Below, one piece after another: positions 45,847-54,866 of a stretch of DNA of 64,000 bases; position 1 is the first letter of the stretch, and the number at the start of each line of letters is the position of its first letter. Source of the DNA: Streptomyces sp. NBC_01476 (GTDB lineage Bacteria; Actinomycetota; Actinomycetes; Streptomycetales; Streptomycetaceae); contig NZ_CP109446.1 of assembly GCF_036227265.1 (NCBI RefSeq), forward strand, positions 4,411,001 to 4,475,000, given 5' to 3'. The notes beneath the pieces are model-generated. The model searched no databases and had not been told where the DNA came from. It worked only from the letters and a program-made list of their open reading frames with translations. Made by a program: the position numbers and the translations under genes.

Positions 45847-47190
45847 ATGCCTGGTGAGTCGTTGGCGGTCCACCCGCTGAGCTTTCTTCGTCAGACGCGC
45901 GGATGGGGTAAGGCCGAGTTCGCGAGGCTCATGCAGGCACACGGGCGATCACTCGGCATCCCGCTCGCCACCAACCGCACCACCGTGTGGAAGTGGGAAC
46001 AGGGGCAGGAACCGGACGCTGATGCCCAACGCGTGCTCGCCGACTTACTGCGTGTCCCGTACGAGCGGACGCGGGAGGAGGAGTGGCCCCGCTGGCTGCC
46101 GGTCTGGGAGGTCACGACTCTCTCCGCTCCGTGGACCGAGGCCGGTACGGTCGAGGCGTTGTCCGAACTCGTGGGAAGCGGACGCATGGACCGCCGGGGT
46201 TTCCTCACCATCACCGGCGCCGCCCTGACCGGTCTCGCGGCGAGTTGGGTGGACGCGCCGTCCGCCTTCGCCGCAGCTCTCGACGGTGACCAGGTCACGG
46301 ACACGATGGTCGCGACAATCGAGCAGCGCATCAGCACACTCCGCACCCTCGACGACCAGCTCGGCGGTGGCACGCTCCTGGAGCAGGCTCGCGGCGATCT
46401 CGCCCTCGTCACCGGCCTCCTGAGCGCCGGCCGATGCACGGAGAACGTCCGCATCCGCCTCTACGCTCTCGCTGCCCGGGTGTCTCACTTGACCGGCTGG
46501 ATGGCCTACGACGCAGGGCTGCGGTCCGTCGGACAGCGCTACTACGTCGGCGCTTTACGCGGTGCCCGCACGGCAGGAGACGACGCGTTCGGCGCCTTCG
46601 TCCTCGCCGAGATGGGCGTCCACGTCTCCGAGGCCGGGCGGACCGCCGACCGCGTCCACCTCATCACGACCGCCATCGACAACGCTCCTCGCGCACTGTC
46701 GCCGTACACCCGTTCTTTCCTCTACCTGCACAAGGCCGAGGCACTGTCCCGCGACGGCGACCACCGCCAGGCCGGAACAGCGCTCAACCACGCCGTATCC
46801 CTCTGGGACCAGCGCAGGACGGAGGAGAATCCGGACTGGCTGGCTTGGTACGGCGAGGCCCAACTGCGGTCGACCGAGGGTAAGGTGCTGCTGCGGTCCG
46901 GGCAGGTGGAGTGCGCCACGGGCTCCCTGGAAGCCTCCGTGCGGAGCGCGGCTCCCCGGGACAAGGCCGTACGCTCCAGCCGCCTGGCCGAGGCCCGCCT
47001 CGCCGGCGGCGACCTTGACGGGGCGCTCGACGCCGCGAACTACGGCGCCGGGCTCCTGGAGAGCAGCGTCAGTTCCGTACGAGCCTTGGACCGTTTGAAG
47101 GAATTCTCCGCGCGGCTCGAACCGCGCAAATCCGTCCCTGCCGTCCGTGAGTTCCGCGAGCGGCTTCAAGCGCTGCCCGTCGCGGTGTGA
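45847..47190 (+). CDS. XRE-family regulator with TPR-like C-terminal domain
   Basis: 447 residues. Residues about 8-70 form a helix-turn-helix (TRGWGKAEFARLM, then TTVWKWEQGQEPD). The rest is helical, TPR-like, and may bind a small signal, as in actinomycete XRE-TPR regulators. Residues 110-145 hold an odd RRGFLTITGAALTGLAASW, twin-arginine-like, seen in this regulator family. ATG at 45847 follows GACGGGAGTGATCAC. The 250-base divergent gap to the ATPase gene should hold both promoters. Confidence 0.82.
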   Translation: MPGESLAVHPLSFLRQTRGWGKAEFARLMQAHGRSLGIPLATNRTTVWKWEQGQEPDADAQRVLADLLRVPYERTREEEWPRWLPVWEVTTLSAPWTEAGTVEALSELVGSGRMDRRGFLTITGAALTGLAASWVDAPSAFAAALDGDQVTDTMVATIEQRISTLRTLDDQLGGGTLLEQARGDLALVTGLLSAGRCTENVRIRLYALAARVSHLTGWMAYDAGLRSVGQRYYVGALRGARTAGDDAFGAFVLAEMGVHVSEAGRTADRVHLITTAIDNAPRALSPYTRSFLYLHKAEALSRDGDHRQAGTALNHAVSLWDQRRTEENPDWLAWYGEAQLRSTEGKVLLRSGQVECATGSLEASVRSAAPRDKAVRSSRLAEARLAGGDLDGALDAANYGAGLLESSVSSVRALDRLKEFSARLEPRKSVPAVREFRERLQALPVAV

Positions 47191-47254
47191 TCGTCGGCCG
47201 TGCGCTTCGTGGTGATCGAGCCCACCTCTCCGGTCTCACGAACCCGGTGCCAGG

Positions 47255-48436
47255 ATGGACCGCATGACGACGATCCATGGTGAGGTCGCGGCTGGGTTCG
47301 AGCCGGTGAGTGACGCGTTCGCGGAGAACTTCTCCCAGCACAGGGACATCGGCGCGGCGGTCTGCGTCTACCACCACGGCCGACCGGTGGTCGACCTCTG
47401 GGGAGGCGTCGCGGACGCCGAGACTGGTAGGCCGTGGACGCGGGACACCCTGCAACTCGTCTACTCCGCCACCAAGGGAGCCACCGCGACTGCGGCCCAC
47501 ATGCTGGCCGAACGCGGTGTCCTGGACCTTGACGCACCTGTGGCGACGTACTGGCCGGAGTTCGCCGCGAACGGCAAGGCGGACATCCCCGTACGGTGGC
47601 TGCTCTCCCATGTTGCCGGCGTGATCGCCTTGGACCAACCCGTTCCCCTCGACGAGGCGTTGGCGTGGCATCCGATGACGGCCGCGCTGGCCGCCCAGCG
47701 CCCCCTGTGGACGCCGGGCACGGCACACGGCTACCACGGTCGGACCTGGGGCTGGCTCGTCGGCGAGGTGATCCGCCGCGTCTCCGGCCGGACGCCAGGC
47801 CGCTTCTTCGCCGAAGAGATCGCCGCCCCTCTCGGCCTCGACTTCTTCATCGGGCTGCCGGTCGCCGAACGCGGTCGGGTCAGCCGCATGTCGTATCAGC
47901 GACCGGCCGTCGACCTCACCACCATCCCGGCCGAGTCGGTTCCCGAGGAACTCCGCGACGTGGTCGCTGCCTGGCGTGACCCGAACTCCTTCAGCAACCG
48001 CGCCTTCGCGGTCACCGACCCCGCCGAGATCGACTTCGACTCGCCCGAGGTCCAAGCCGCGGAACTCCCGTCCTCCAACGGCATCGGCACCGCCCACGCC
48101 CTGGCGCGCATGTACGCCGCCCTGATCGGCGAGGTCGACGGCGTACGCCTGCTCGCTCCGGAAACCCTGAAGGCGGCGACCAAGGAGCAGGCCGCCGGCA
48201 AGGACCAGGTAATGCTGATCCCGAGCCGCTTCAGCTCGGGCTACATGCTCTCCACCGAGTCCACCCCCATGACAGGCCCGACCTCCTTCGGCCACACCGG
48301 CCGCGGCGGCTCACTCGGCTTCGCCGACCAGGAACACGGCGTCGCCTTCGGTTACGCGATGAACAACATCATCAGCGGGAGCGACGACGTGCGTGCGGCA
48401 TCGTTGGTGGAGGCGCTGCGTAAGTCGCTGGAGTAG
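47255..48436 (+). CDS. Serine hydrolase of beta-lactamase family (class C/EstB-like)
   Basis: 393 residues. SxxK is YSATKGAT near residue 70, with the catalytic Ser and Lys; a Tyr region HGYHGRTWG near 160 and GHTGRGGS near 347 complete the EstB-type site. There is no signal peptide, so it acts inside the cell on an ester, amide or peptide. A second ATG at 47264 is equally possible as start. Its direction and spacing after the regulator (65 bases) make co-transcription possible. Confidence 0.85.
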   Translation: MDRMTTIHGEVAAGFEPVSDAFAENFSQHRDIGAAVCVYHHGRPVVDLWGGVADAETGRPWTRDTLQLVYSATKGATATAAHMLAERGVLDLDAPVATYWPEFAANGKADIPVRWLLSHVAGVIALDQPVPLDEALAWHPMTAALAAQRPLWTPGTAHGYHGRTWGWLVGEVIRRVSGRTPGRFFAEEIAAPLGLDFFIGLPVAERGRVSRMSYQRPAVDLTTIPAESVPEELRDVVAAWRDPNSFSNRAFAVTDPAEIDFDSPEVQAAELPSSNGIGTAHALARMYAALIGEVDGVRLLAPETLKAATKEQAAGKDQVMLIPSRFSSGYMLSTESTPMTGPTSFGHTGRGGSLGFADQEHGVAFGYAMNNIISGSDDVRAASLVEALRKSLE

Positions 48437-48453
48437 CACAGAGCTGCTGGCAC

Positions 48454-49438
48454 TGAGGTTTTCTCAGCGAAATGATCTTCGCGAAACGTTGTGAACCGCT
48501 CGCCCCTGGACGTATCGGGCGGACTCATCCTGGTTGTAGGCAGACGTAAAGCCCCTGGTAGGACAGGTCTCACCACAAGATCTCGTCCGAACCACCAGAG
48601 GCTTCACGTTGGTCACCCATGTTGCCACGCTCGATGTCCCACGCCACGTCGTGGACCACCTTTCACGACTGCTGGCCGCCCACCGCCGACGATTGCGCAC
48701 TCCGCGGGGCTCACGGGCCCTGGGCCCGTTCCGCCAGGCCGTGCTGGTCCTGCGCTGGTTCCGCGAGCAGGCGTGCGTGCACTGCCTGGCCCGCGACGCC
48801 GGCATCTCCCAGGCCACCGGCTACCGCTACCTCCACGAAGGCATCGACGTCCTCGCCGACCGGGCCCCCGAGTTGCACGACGTCCTCAACCGCTGCCGAC
48901 GGGAAGGAATGACACACGTCATCCTCGACGGCACCCTCATCGGATCCGACCGCCTGGCCGGCGTCCGCGAGAACGGCAACGACCTCTGGTTCAGCCAGAA
49001 GCACAAGGCGTTCGGCGGCAACGTGCAGTTCCTGTCCTCCCCGGACGGCACCCCGCTGTGGGTCTCCGACGTCGAGCCCGGCTCCACCCCGGACATCACC
49101 GCCGCCCGCATCCACGCCCTGCCTGCCCTCTACAAGGCCGCCGCCAACGGCCTACCGACACTCGCGGACAAGGGCTACATCGGCGCCGGCATCGGCATCC
49201 ACGTCCCGGTCCGCCGCCCCGAGGGCAAGTCCGGAAAAGCCTTCCACGCCGACACCCGCACCACGAACACCCTGATCAGAGACCTGCGCGCTCTCGGCGA
49301 ACGCGCTGCCGCCGAACTCAAGGAACGCTGGCGCACGCTCAAGCACGTCTCCCTCAGCCCCAGCCGGATCGGCGATATCGCCCGCGCCGCACTCGTCCTC
49401 AACGGAATCTGGAAATGATCTTCGCTGAGAAAACCTCA
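48454..49438 (+). mobile_element. IS5-like insertion sequence, about 985 bp
   Basis: TGAGGTTTTCTCAGCGAA at 48454-48471 and its inverse at 49421-49438 are perfect 18-base terminal repeats; the match extends by a few bases. A target duplication is not obvious. It sits between the serine hydrolase and the restriction genes. Confidence 0.88.
48609..49418 (+). CDS. IS5-like DDE transposase
   Basis: 269 residues. An N-terminal helix-turn-helix (ARDAGISQATGYRYLHEG) precedes a DDE_Tnp_4 domain: first Asp in VILDGTLIG near residue 100, second in VSDVEPGSTPDITAARI near 155, glutamate in AAAELKERWRT near 235. The stop lies inside the right terminal repeat region. Complete frame, probably active. Start chosen at the ATG near 48609; a longer Pro/Arg-rich frame on the other phase is a shadow. 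Confidence 0.9.
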   Translation: MVTHVATLDVPRHVVDHLSRLLAAHRRRLRTPRGSRALGPFRQAVLVLRWFREQACVHCLARDAGISQATGYRYLHEGIDVLADRAPELHDVLNRCRREGMTHVILDGTLIGSDRLAGVRENGNDLWFSQKHKAFGGNVQFLSSPDGTPLWVSDVEPGSTPDITAARIHALPALYKAAANGLPTLADKGYIGAGIGIHVPVRRPEGKSGKAFHADTRTTNTLIRDLRALGERAAAELKERWRTLKHVSLSPSRIGDIARAALVLNGIWK

Positions 49439-49584
49439 CTGGACGGGGATCTAGCGGAGACAGGCCGTCGACCTGCCGTTTCACGTGTCACCGGTAGCGC
49501 GCAGCACGGGTGCCACTGCACGCGACGTAGAGGTGATCTTGCGATGAGTACCCGCAAGAGCGGGCGGTCCTATAGAAATGAGGT

Positions 49585-52053
49585 ATGTCGACTTCGATGA
49601 GCGGGCGGGACGAGGCTGCCACTCGTACGGATCTGATCGATCCTGTACTCCTCCAAGCCGGATGGGCGGAGTCCCAGATCAGGCGGGAATTCTGGGTCGG
49701 TGACGGTCAGATCGTGGACACCGGAGGACAGTCCTATCGCGGCAGCAGGCTACGCGCGGACTATGTGCTCGAGTACGAGCCGGGCTTCCCAATTGCTGTT
49801 ATCGAGGCAAAGCCAGAAAATGATCCGGCAGAGATGGGGGTCGAACAGGCCAAGCGCTATGCGCGCGGCTTGGCGCTGCCGGTGGCCTATGCAACGAACG
49901 GGCGCGTGATCCGCGAGATCAATATGACCACCGGCAGCGAGACCGAAGTCAGTGGCTATCCAACTCCGCAGGAGTTGTGGCAGCGGTTCGTTGACGCGAA
50001 AGGGCTTGATGACGATCTTGCGATGAAATTTCGTAGGACGCCGTTCAAACAGGACCTACGAAATCTTAACGGGACGATCAAGCGGCCTCGCTACTACCAA
50101 AAGGCGGCGGTTGATGAGGTATTGGCCGCGATTGCGCGTGGGGACAAACGAATCCTCCTGACTCTAGCAACAGGAACAGGGAAGACCTTTGTAGCCTACC
50201 TGTTGGCTGGCAAACTTTGGGACTGCCACTGGCCGCAGGGCAATGATAGGCCGCGCGTGCTATATCTCGCCGACCGCAACATGCTGGTGGACCAACCAAA
50301 GGATGAGTATTTCATCCCAGGGTTCGGTGACGACGCAGTTTGCAAGCTTGGTCAGGGCAACGCGGTCATGAGTCGATATTTCTACTTCGCCCTCTATCAG
50401 TCGCTGGATCAAACTGGTGACGAGGCCGCGCTGTTTCTGCAATATCCGAGAAACTTTTTCGACCTGATCATCGTGGATGAGTGCCATCGCGGCTCCTCCG
50501 CTGCAGAATCCCGATGGCGTGAGATCCTGGATCACTTTGACTCTGCCGTCCATCTGGGGATGACTGCGACTCCAGTTGAAGACAGCGATCGAAGCACGAG
50601 CGGCTACTTCGGTGCCCCGGTCTACACTTACTCGCTCGGCGACGGAATCCGAGACGGCTACCTCGCCCCATACCGAGTCAATAAGATCCTGCTCAACGTG
50701 GATGTCGAGGGATGGCAGCCAACCCCCGGACAGCTTGATATATATCGCAATGAAATCCCGGACAAGATCTACGGGCCAAAGGAATTCGAGCGCCTTGTAG
50801 TTATCTTCGAACGGACTCAGGAAGCAGCGCGTGCGCTGACTGACTATCTCCAGCGCACCGATCCGATGGCCAAGACGGTGGTTTTTTGCCAGGACATCGA
50901 ACATGCAGGTCGGATGCGCGCTGCCATGGCGAATCTGAACAGTGACATGGCCGGGCCTAGGAACGACTACGTCTTCCGGATCACGGCCGCGGATGGCGAC
51001 TCCGGCCTGGCCGAACTGGCCATCTTCCGTAAGACCGAGACCAAGCGCCCCGTTATCGCCGTCACGTCAAAGCTGTTGAGCACCGGCGTGGATATGCCGA
51101 CCGTGCGGAACGTAGTGTTCCTGCGTGCGGTGAAGTCCGTGCCCGAGTTCAAGCAGATTATCGGCCGCGGTACCCGACTGTGTGAGGAAGAGGACAAGCT
51201 GGTCTTCACCATCGTTGATTTTTGCGACGCGACCAAGCATTTCAGTCGGCCCGATTTCGACGGACTCCCTTTGGGGCGTCCGACAGTCACGAGGACAGAT
51301 AAACAGGGCCACCTGAACGAAGAGGAGCCCGATCCCGACTTCCCAGAACCAATGGAGGGAAGGAGCGACCAGAGCGAACTCTCGTCAACCACTCCAGAAC
51401 AGACGGCCATGGGAACCGGCGTGGACGCCGGTGGTGTGGTCCGGGATCCGGAGCTTAACGCCAGAATCCGGAACTCACCGACGAAATACTACGTCGATGG
51501 TGTAGAGGTTTTCAAATTCAACGAGTCACTCTACCTCCTGCAATCCGGGACTCAGGAATTGCAGCTCATCGAGTATCGGCAGTTTGTCGGCGAGCAGGTA
51601 AGAAAAATGGAGTTGACGCCGAGCAACCTACGCGCACAATGGGCGCGTGCGGCCACTCGCCGGGAACTCACGATGTTGTTTCGCGATGCGGGCATCGATT
51701 CCGCGGAGGTGTACAAGCACACTGGGCACGAGGAGGTTGATGAGATCGACCTTCTGCTCAACCTCGCGTATGGCACTGCGCTGGTCACGCGTAGTGAACG
51801 GGTTCAGCGGGTACGTGCGGAACATAGAGCGTTTCTTGACGAGTTCACTGTCAAGGCCCGCGAAATCCTGGAGAGTCTCTTGGACAGGTATGAGCGCGAC
51901 GGCATCACCGAGGTGTCAGCCGAGGCGCTGCAGACGCCCGAGTTCAAGCAGATGGGCAGCGTGACGAGCTTGGCCAGCCGGTTCGGCGGCGGCAGAGGGC
52001 TGCACGAGGCGATCGACGGCCTGGCTGCCCGCCTCTACGACCTCGCGGGGTAA
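49585..52053 (+). CDS. hsdR: Type I restriction enzyme, R subunit
   Basis: 822 residues. N-terminal nuclease part with AVIEAKPEND near residue 73 (the ExK nuclease motif), then a DEAD-like helicase with LATGTGKTF near 194 and VDECHRG near 297, and an EcoEI-type C-terminal domain that binds HsdM. It translocates and cuts unmodified DNA. Composition is less GC-rich than the host, a sign of transfer. ATG at 49585 with a weak GAGG site. Followed by hsdM after 84 bases. Confidence 0.95.
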   Translation: MSTSMSGRDEAATRTDLIDPVLLQAGWAESQIRREFWVGDGQIVDTGGQSYRGSRLRADYVLEYEPGFPIAVIEAKPENDPAEMGVEQAKRYARGLALPVAYATNGRVIREINMTTGSETEVSGYPTPQELWQRFVDAKGLDDDLAMKFRRTPFKQDLRNLNGTIKRPRYYQKAAVDEVLAAIARGDKRILLTLATGTGKTFVAYLLAGKLWDCHWPQGNDRPRVLYLADRNMLVDQPKDEYFIPGFGDDAVCKLGQGNAVMSRYFYFALYQSLDQTGDEAALFLQYPRNFFDLIIVDECHRGSSAAESRWREILDHFDSAVHLGMTATPVEDSDRSTSGYFGAPVYTYSLGDGIRDGYLAPYRVNKILLNVDVEGWQPTPGQLDIYRNEIPDKIYGPKEFERLVVIFERTQEAARALTDYLQRTDPMAKTVVFCQDIEHAGRMRAAMANLNSDMAGPRNDYVFRITAADGDSGLAELAIFRKTETKRPVIAVTSKLLSTGVDMPTVRNVVFLRAVKSVPEFKQIIGRGTRLCEEEDKLVFTIVDFCDATKHFSRPDFDGLPLGRPTVTRTDKQGHLNEEEPDPDFPEPMEGRSDQSELSSTTPEQTAMGTGVDAGGVVRDPELNARIRNSPTKYYVDGVEVFKFNESLYLLQSGTQELQLIEYRQFVGEQVRKMELTPSNLRAQWARAATRRELTMLFRDAGIDSAEVYKHTGHEEVDEIDLLLNLAYGTALVTRSERVQRVRAEHRAFLDEFTVKAREILESLLDRYERDGITEVSAEALQTPEFKQMGSVTSLASRFGGGRGLHEAIDGLAARLYDLAG

Positions 52054-52137
52054 CTTCCGTAGACTGAGCAACGCCCGCTGGCTTCAGACATCGTGGGCGG
52101 GACCATGTAGGCGAAGCGATCCGGGAGTCGGACAGTA

Positions 52138-53721
52138 ATGAGCGCGGACGATCAGGTAGCACTGTTCGAAAACCAACCCGGAACGGCAAAGCCCAAGGCC
52201 CGGAAGCGGGCTCCGCGTAAGCCTGCCGCGCCACAGACCACCCAGGCGCGCTTGTCTGCGATCGTCAAGTCGGCACGCGACATCATGCGCACCGACGAGG
52301 GCCTCAACGGTGATCTTGACCGTCTCCCGCAGCTCGCCTGGCTGCTGTTCTTGCGCTGCTTCGACGCGAAGGAAGACGAGCGAGCACTGCTTGAGGGCGA
52401 AGCCTTCAAGCCTGCCATCGCACCGGAGTATCAGTGGAAGGTATGGGGGGCGAATCCGTCGACCCCGACCGGAGATGCTCTCTTGCACTTCGTGAACAAC
52501 AAACTATTTCCCTATCTGGCAAACCTCGATCAGGAGGTGAAAGAGGAGGACGAGAAGCGCACGGGCTTCGACCCTCGCTTGGTCATTTCCTCTGTCTTCA
52601 AAGATCTGACAAACCGGATGCGCAACGGCGCGTTGCTACGCGACGTGATAAACCAGGTCCACAAGGTTGACTTCACTCAGCAGGACGATGTACATACTAT
52701 GGCCCTGCTTTATGAGGGCATCCTGCGTGAGATGCGCGATGCGGCCGGCGACTCGGGTGAATTCTACACTCCGCGACCAGTCATCCGGTTTATGACGCAA
52801 CAGCTTTTCTTGGAATTGGGCGAGAAGATTCTTGACCCGGCTTGCGGAACCGGGGGCTTCCTGGTCGAATCGCTTGAGGAATTGAGGCCCAAGGCTAAGA
52901 CTACCAAGCAGATCAGCGCGCTCTATAGCGATATTCGAGGCATCGAAAAGAAGTCCTTGCCGTTCTTGCTGAGCATGATGAATATGCTCCTCCATGATGT
53001 ACCTCGGCCGCAGATTCGCCGAGGAAACTCGCTTGTGATGATGCGACTTATGGGCAAGCGTGACAAAGTCGATGTCATCGCCACTAACCCGCCTTTCGGT
53101 GCAGAGGAGGAAGCCTCGGTCACAAATGCTTTCGATGAAGGGTTCCAGAGTCGAGAGACTGCTTGGCTGTTCCTCAATGTCATCATTGAGAAGCTCAAGG
53201 ACAATGGTCGCTGCGGCATCGTCCTGCCTAACGGAATTCTTTTCGGCGACGACATCTTCGCGATGAATATCAAAGATAAACTCCTGACCGAATGCAATCT
53301 GCACACCGTCATCCGGCTCCAGCAGGGCGTCTTCGCGCCCTACACGGAGATCCCGGCGAACTTGTTGTTCTTCGAGAAGGGAAAGCCAACTGAAGAGACC
53401 TGGTACTACGAGCTACCGCTCCCCGACGGGCGGCGTAGCTACACCAAGAGCAAGCCGCTCGCCTACGACGAATTCGCTCAATGTCAGGCCTGGTGGGGTG
53501 GGCCGTCACGGGAAGGCCGCGCTACAACCGCGCAGGCTTGGCGCGTGCCGATCAAGGATCTTCGGGACGGTGGTCTCAATCTAAATCTATTTAACCCGCA
53601 CATCGCCGATGAGCTTGCCCACCAGGATCCCGCGGAACTCGTTGCCGGATTGATCAAGACCGAACATGAGATCCTCGGGCTACTCGAAGAGATCCAGTCT
53701 GAACTCGCAGGTGGAAAGTGA
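52138..53721 (+). CDS. hsdM: Type I restriction-modification, M subunit
   Basis: 527 residues, N6-adenine methyltransferase. Motif I is DPACGTGGFL near residue 232 (SAM binding) and motif IV NPPFGAEEEAS near 317 (catalytic). An N-terminal helical HsdM domain precedes them (LPQLAWLLFLRCFDAKEDE, residues about 60-80). It works with HsdS to protect sites, and with HsdR to restrict. ATG at 52138; stop overlaps the hsdS GTG by 4 bases. Confidence 0.95.
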   Translation: MSADDQVALFENQPGTAKPKARKRAPRKPAAPQTTQARLSAIVKSARDIMRTDEGLNGDLDRLPQLAWLLFLRCFDAKEDERALLEGEAFKPAIAPEYQWKVWGANPSTPTGDALLHFVNNKLFPYLANLDQEVKEEDEKRTGFDPRLVISSVFKDLTNRMRNGALLRDVINQVHKVDFTQQDDVHTMALLYEGILREMRDAAGDSGEFYTPRPVIRFMTQQLFLELGEKILDPACGTGGFLVESLEELRPKAKTTKQISALYSDIRGIEKKSLPFLLSMMNMLLHDVPRPQIRRGNSLVMMRLMGKRDKVDVIATNPPFGAEEEASVTNAFDEGFQSRETAWLFLNVIIEKLKDNGRCGIVLPNGILFGDDIFAMNIKDKLLTECNLHTVIRLQQGVFAPYTEIPANLLFFEKGKPTEETWYYELPLPDGRRSYTKSKPLAYDEFAQCQAWWGGPSREGRATTAQAWRVPIKDLRDGGLNLNLFNPHIADELAHQDPAELVAGLIKTEHEILGLLEEIQSELAGGK

Positions 53722-54866
53722 CCTACCCAGAAAGGCCGTTCGGCGAGGTGCTCACACGCACCTACGATCCGGTGATCGTCGAGGCAGGCGGGAAATATGA
53801 CACGATCGGTATCTATAGCTACGGTCGCGGTATTATCGAGCGCCCTACTATTGACGGATCAGAAACAAAGTACCGTGTATTTAACCGTCTCCACGCGGGT
53901 CAATTCATCTTCAGTAAGCTGTTCGGCTGGGAAGGTGCGCTGGCTGTCGTGCGGGAGAGGCATGAAGGCCGATGTGCCTCGCCGGAATTTCCTACGTTCG
54001 AGCTGGATGCAGCGCAGGTAGACTTCAGATATCTGTCCCATCTTGCGGCATGGCCGACACTCCACCAACGACTGCGCGGTGGCACGACAGGTATGGGATC
54101 TAGACGGCAGCGCATCAGTCCTCAAAAATTCCTCGCGACGGAGGTGCCCCTCCCCGACCTCGCAGAGCAGCGCCGTGTCGCTGCGCGGCTCGACGTCGGG
54201 ATGGTCAAACTAGCCCGCGCTGAGGAATTGAGACAGTCCACAACGCATGTCCGTAATGCATTGCGGGAGTCGTTGATTTCTAAGGCAAGCATGGTAACGA
54301 AGCGTGCGCTCGAAACCGTGATGACCCTCACCAGGAGATCCGTCGAGGTGAGTGCGTCTGCCTCGTACCGAGAGATCGGTTTGCGTTCCTTTGGGCGTGG
54401 TGTATTTCATAAGCCGCCAGTTTCAGGGGCTGAGCTTGGAACGAAGAAGATCTTCAGGATCGAGCCCGGCGATCTGCTATTCAGCAGCGTGTTTGCCTGG
54501 GAAGGTGCGGTTGCGCGCGCCAGTGCAGCAGAGATGAACCGAGTTGGTTCGCACCGCTTTATGACATACGTCGTGGATCCGTCCATCGCGGATGCAGACT
54601 ACCTACGCTTTTATTTCCTCAGCGCACCTGGTCTCGAAATTCTGCGCCGTTGCTCGCCAGGCGGAGCCGGTAGGAACAGGACTCTTGGCATCAAGCCGTT
54701 TGGGGCCGAGATAATCCCGTTGCCGTCGCTGAGTGAACAGCAGCGGATAGCGCGCATGTTGCTCTCTGCAGAGGTGATTTCTCGAGATTACGGGCTGGCG
54801 TTCGACACGCAGATTCAGGCTGCCCGCACAGCTATGCTGAACGCCGCATTCACTGGGGAGTTTTAG
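53718..54866 (+). CDS. hsdS: Type I restriction-modification, S subunit
   Basis: 382 residues. Two target-recognition halves are visible as a repeat: FGWEGALAVVRERHEG near residue 70 and FAWEGAVARASAAEMN near 260, each followed by a conserved-helix LSEQ/LAEQ segment (LPDLAEQRRVAARLD and LPSLSEQQRIARML). It sets the DNA sequence recognised. Length is normal. Its end overlaps the convergent DUF262 gene by 17 bases. The recognition sequence cannot be told from sequence. Confidence 0.93.
   Translation: MTYPERPFGEVLTRTYDPVIVEAGGKYDTIGIYSYGRGIIERPTIDGSETKYRVFNRLHAGQFIFSKLFGWEGALAVVRERHEGRCASPEFPTFELDAAQVDFRYLSHLAAWPTLHQRLRGGTTGMGSRRQRISPQKFLATEVPLPDLAEQRRVAARLDVGMVKLARAEELRQSTTHVRNALRESLISKASMVTKRALETVMTLTRRSVEVSASASYREIGLRSFGRGVFHKPPVSGAELGTKKIFRIEPGDLLFSSVFAWEGAVARASAAEMNRVGSHRFMTYVVDPSIADADYLRFYFLSAPGLEILRRCSPGGAGRNRTLGIKPFGAEIIPLPSLSEQQRIARMLLSAEVISRDYGLAFDTQIQAARTAMLNAAFTGEF

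Noticed and set aside
42395..47190. Lanthipeptide or FxLD-type cluster
   Set aside because: XRE plus ATPase regulators suggested it, but no LanB/LanC, methyltransferase or Cys/Thr-rich peptide is present; JmjC and aldo/keto reductase fit poorly.
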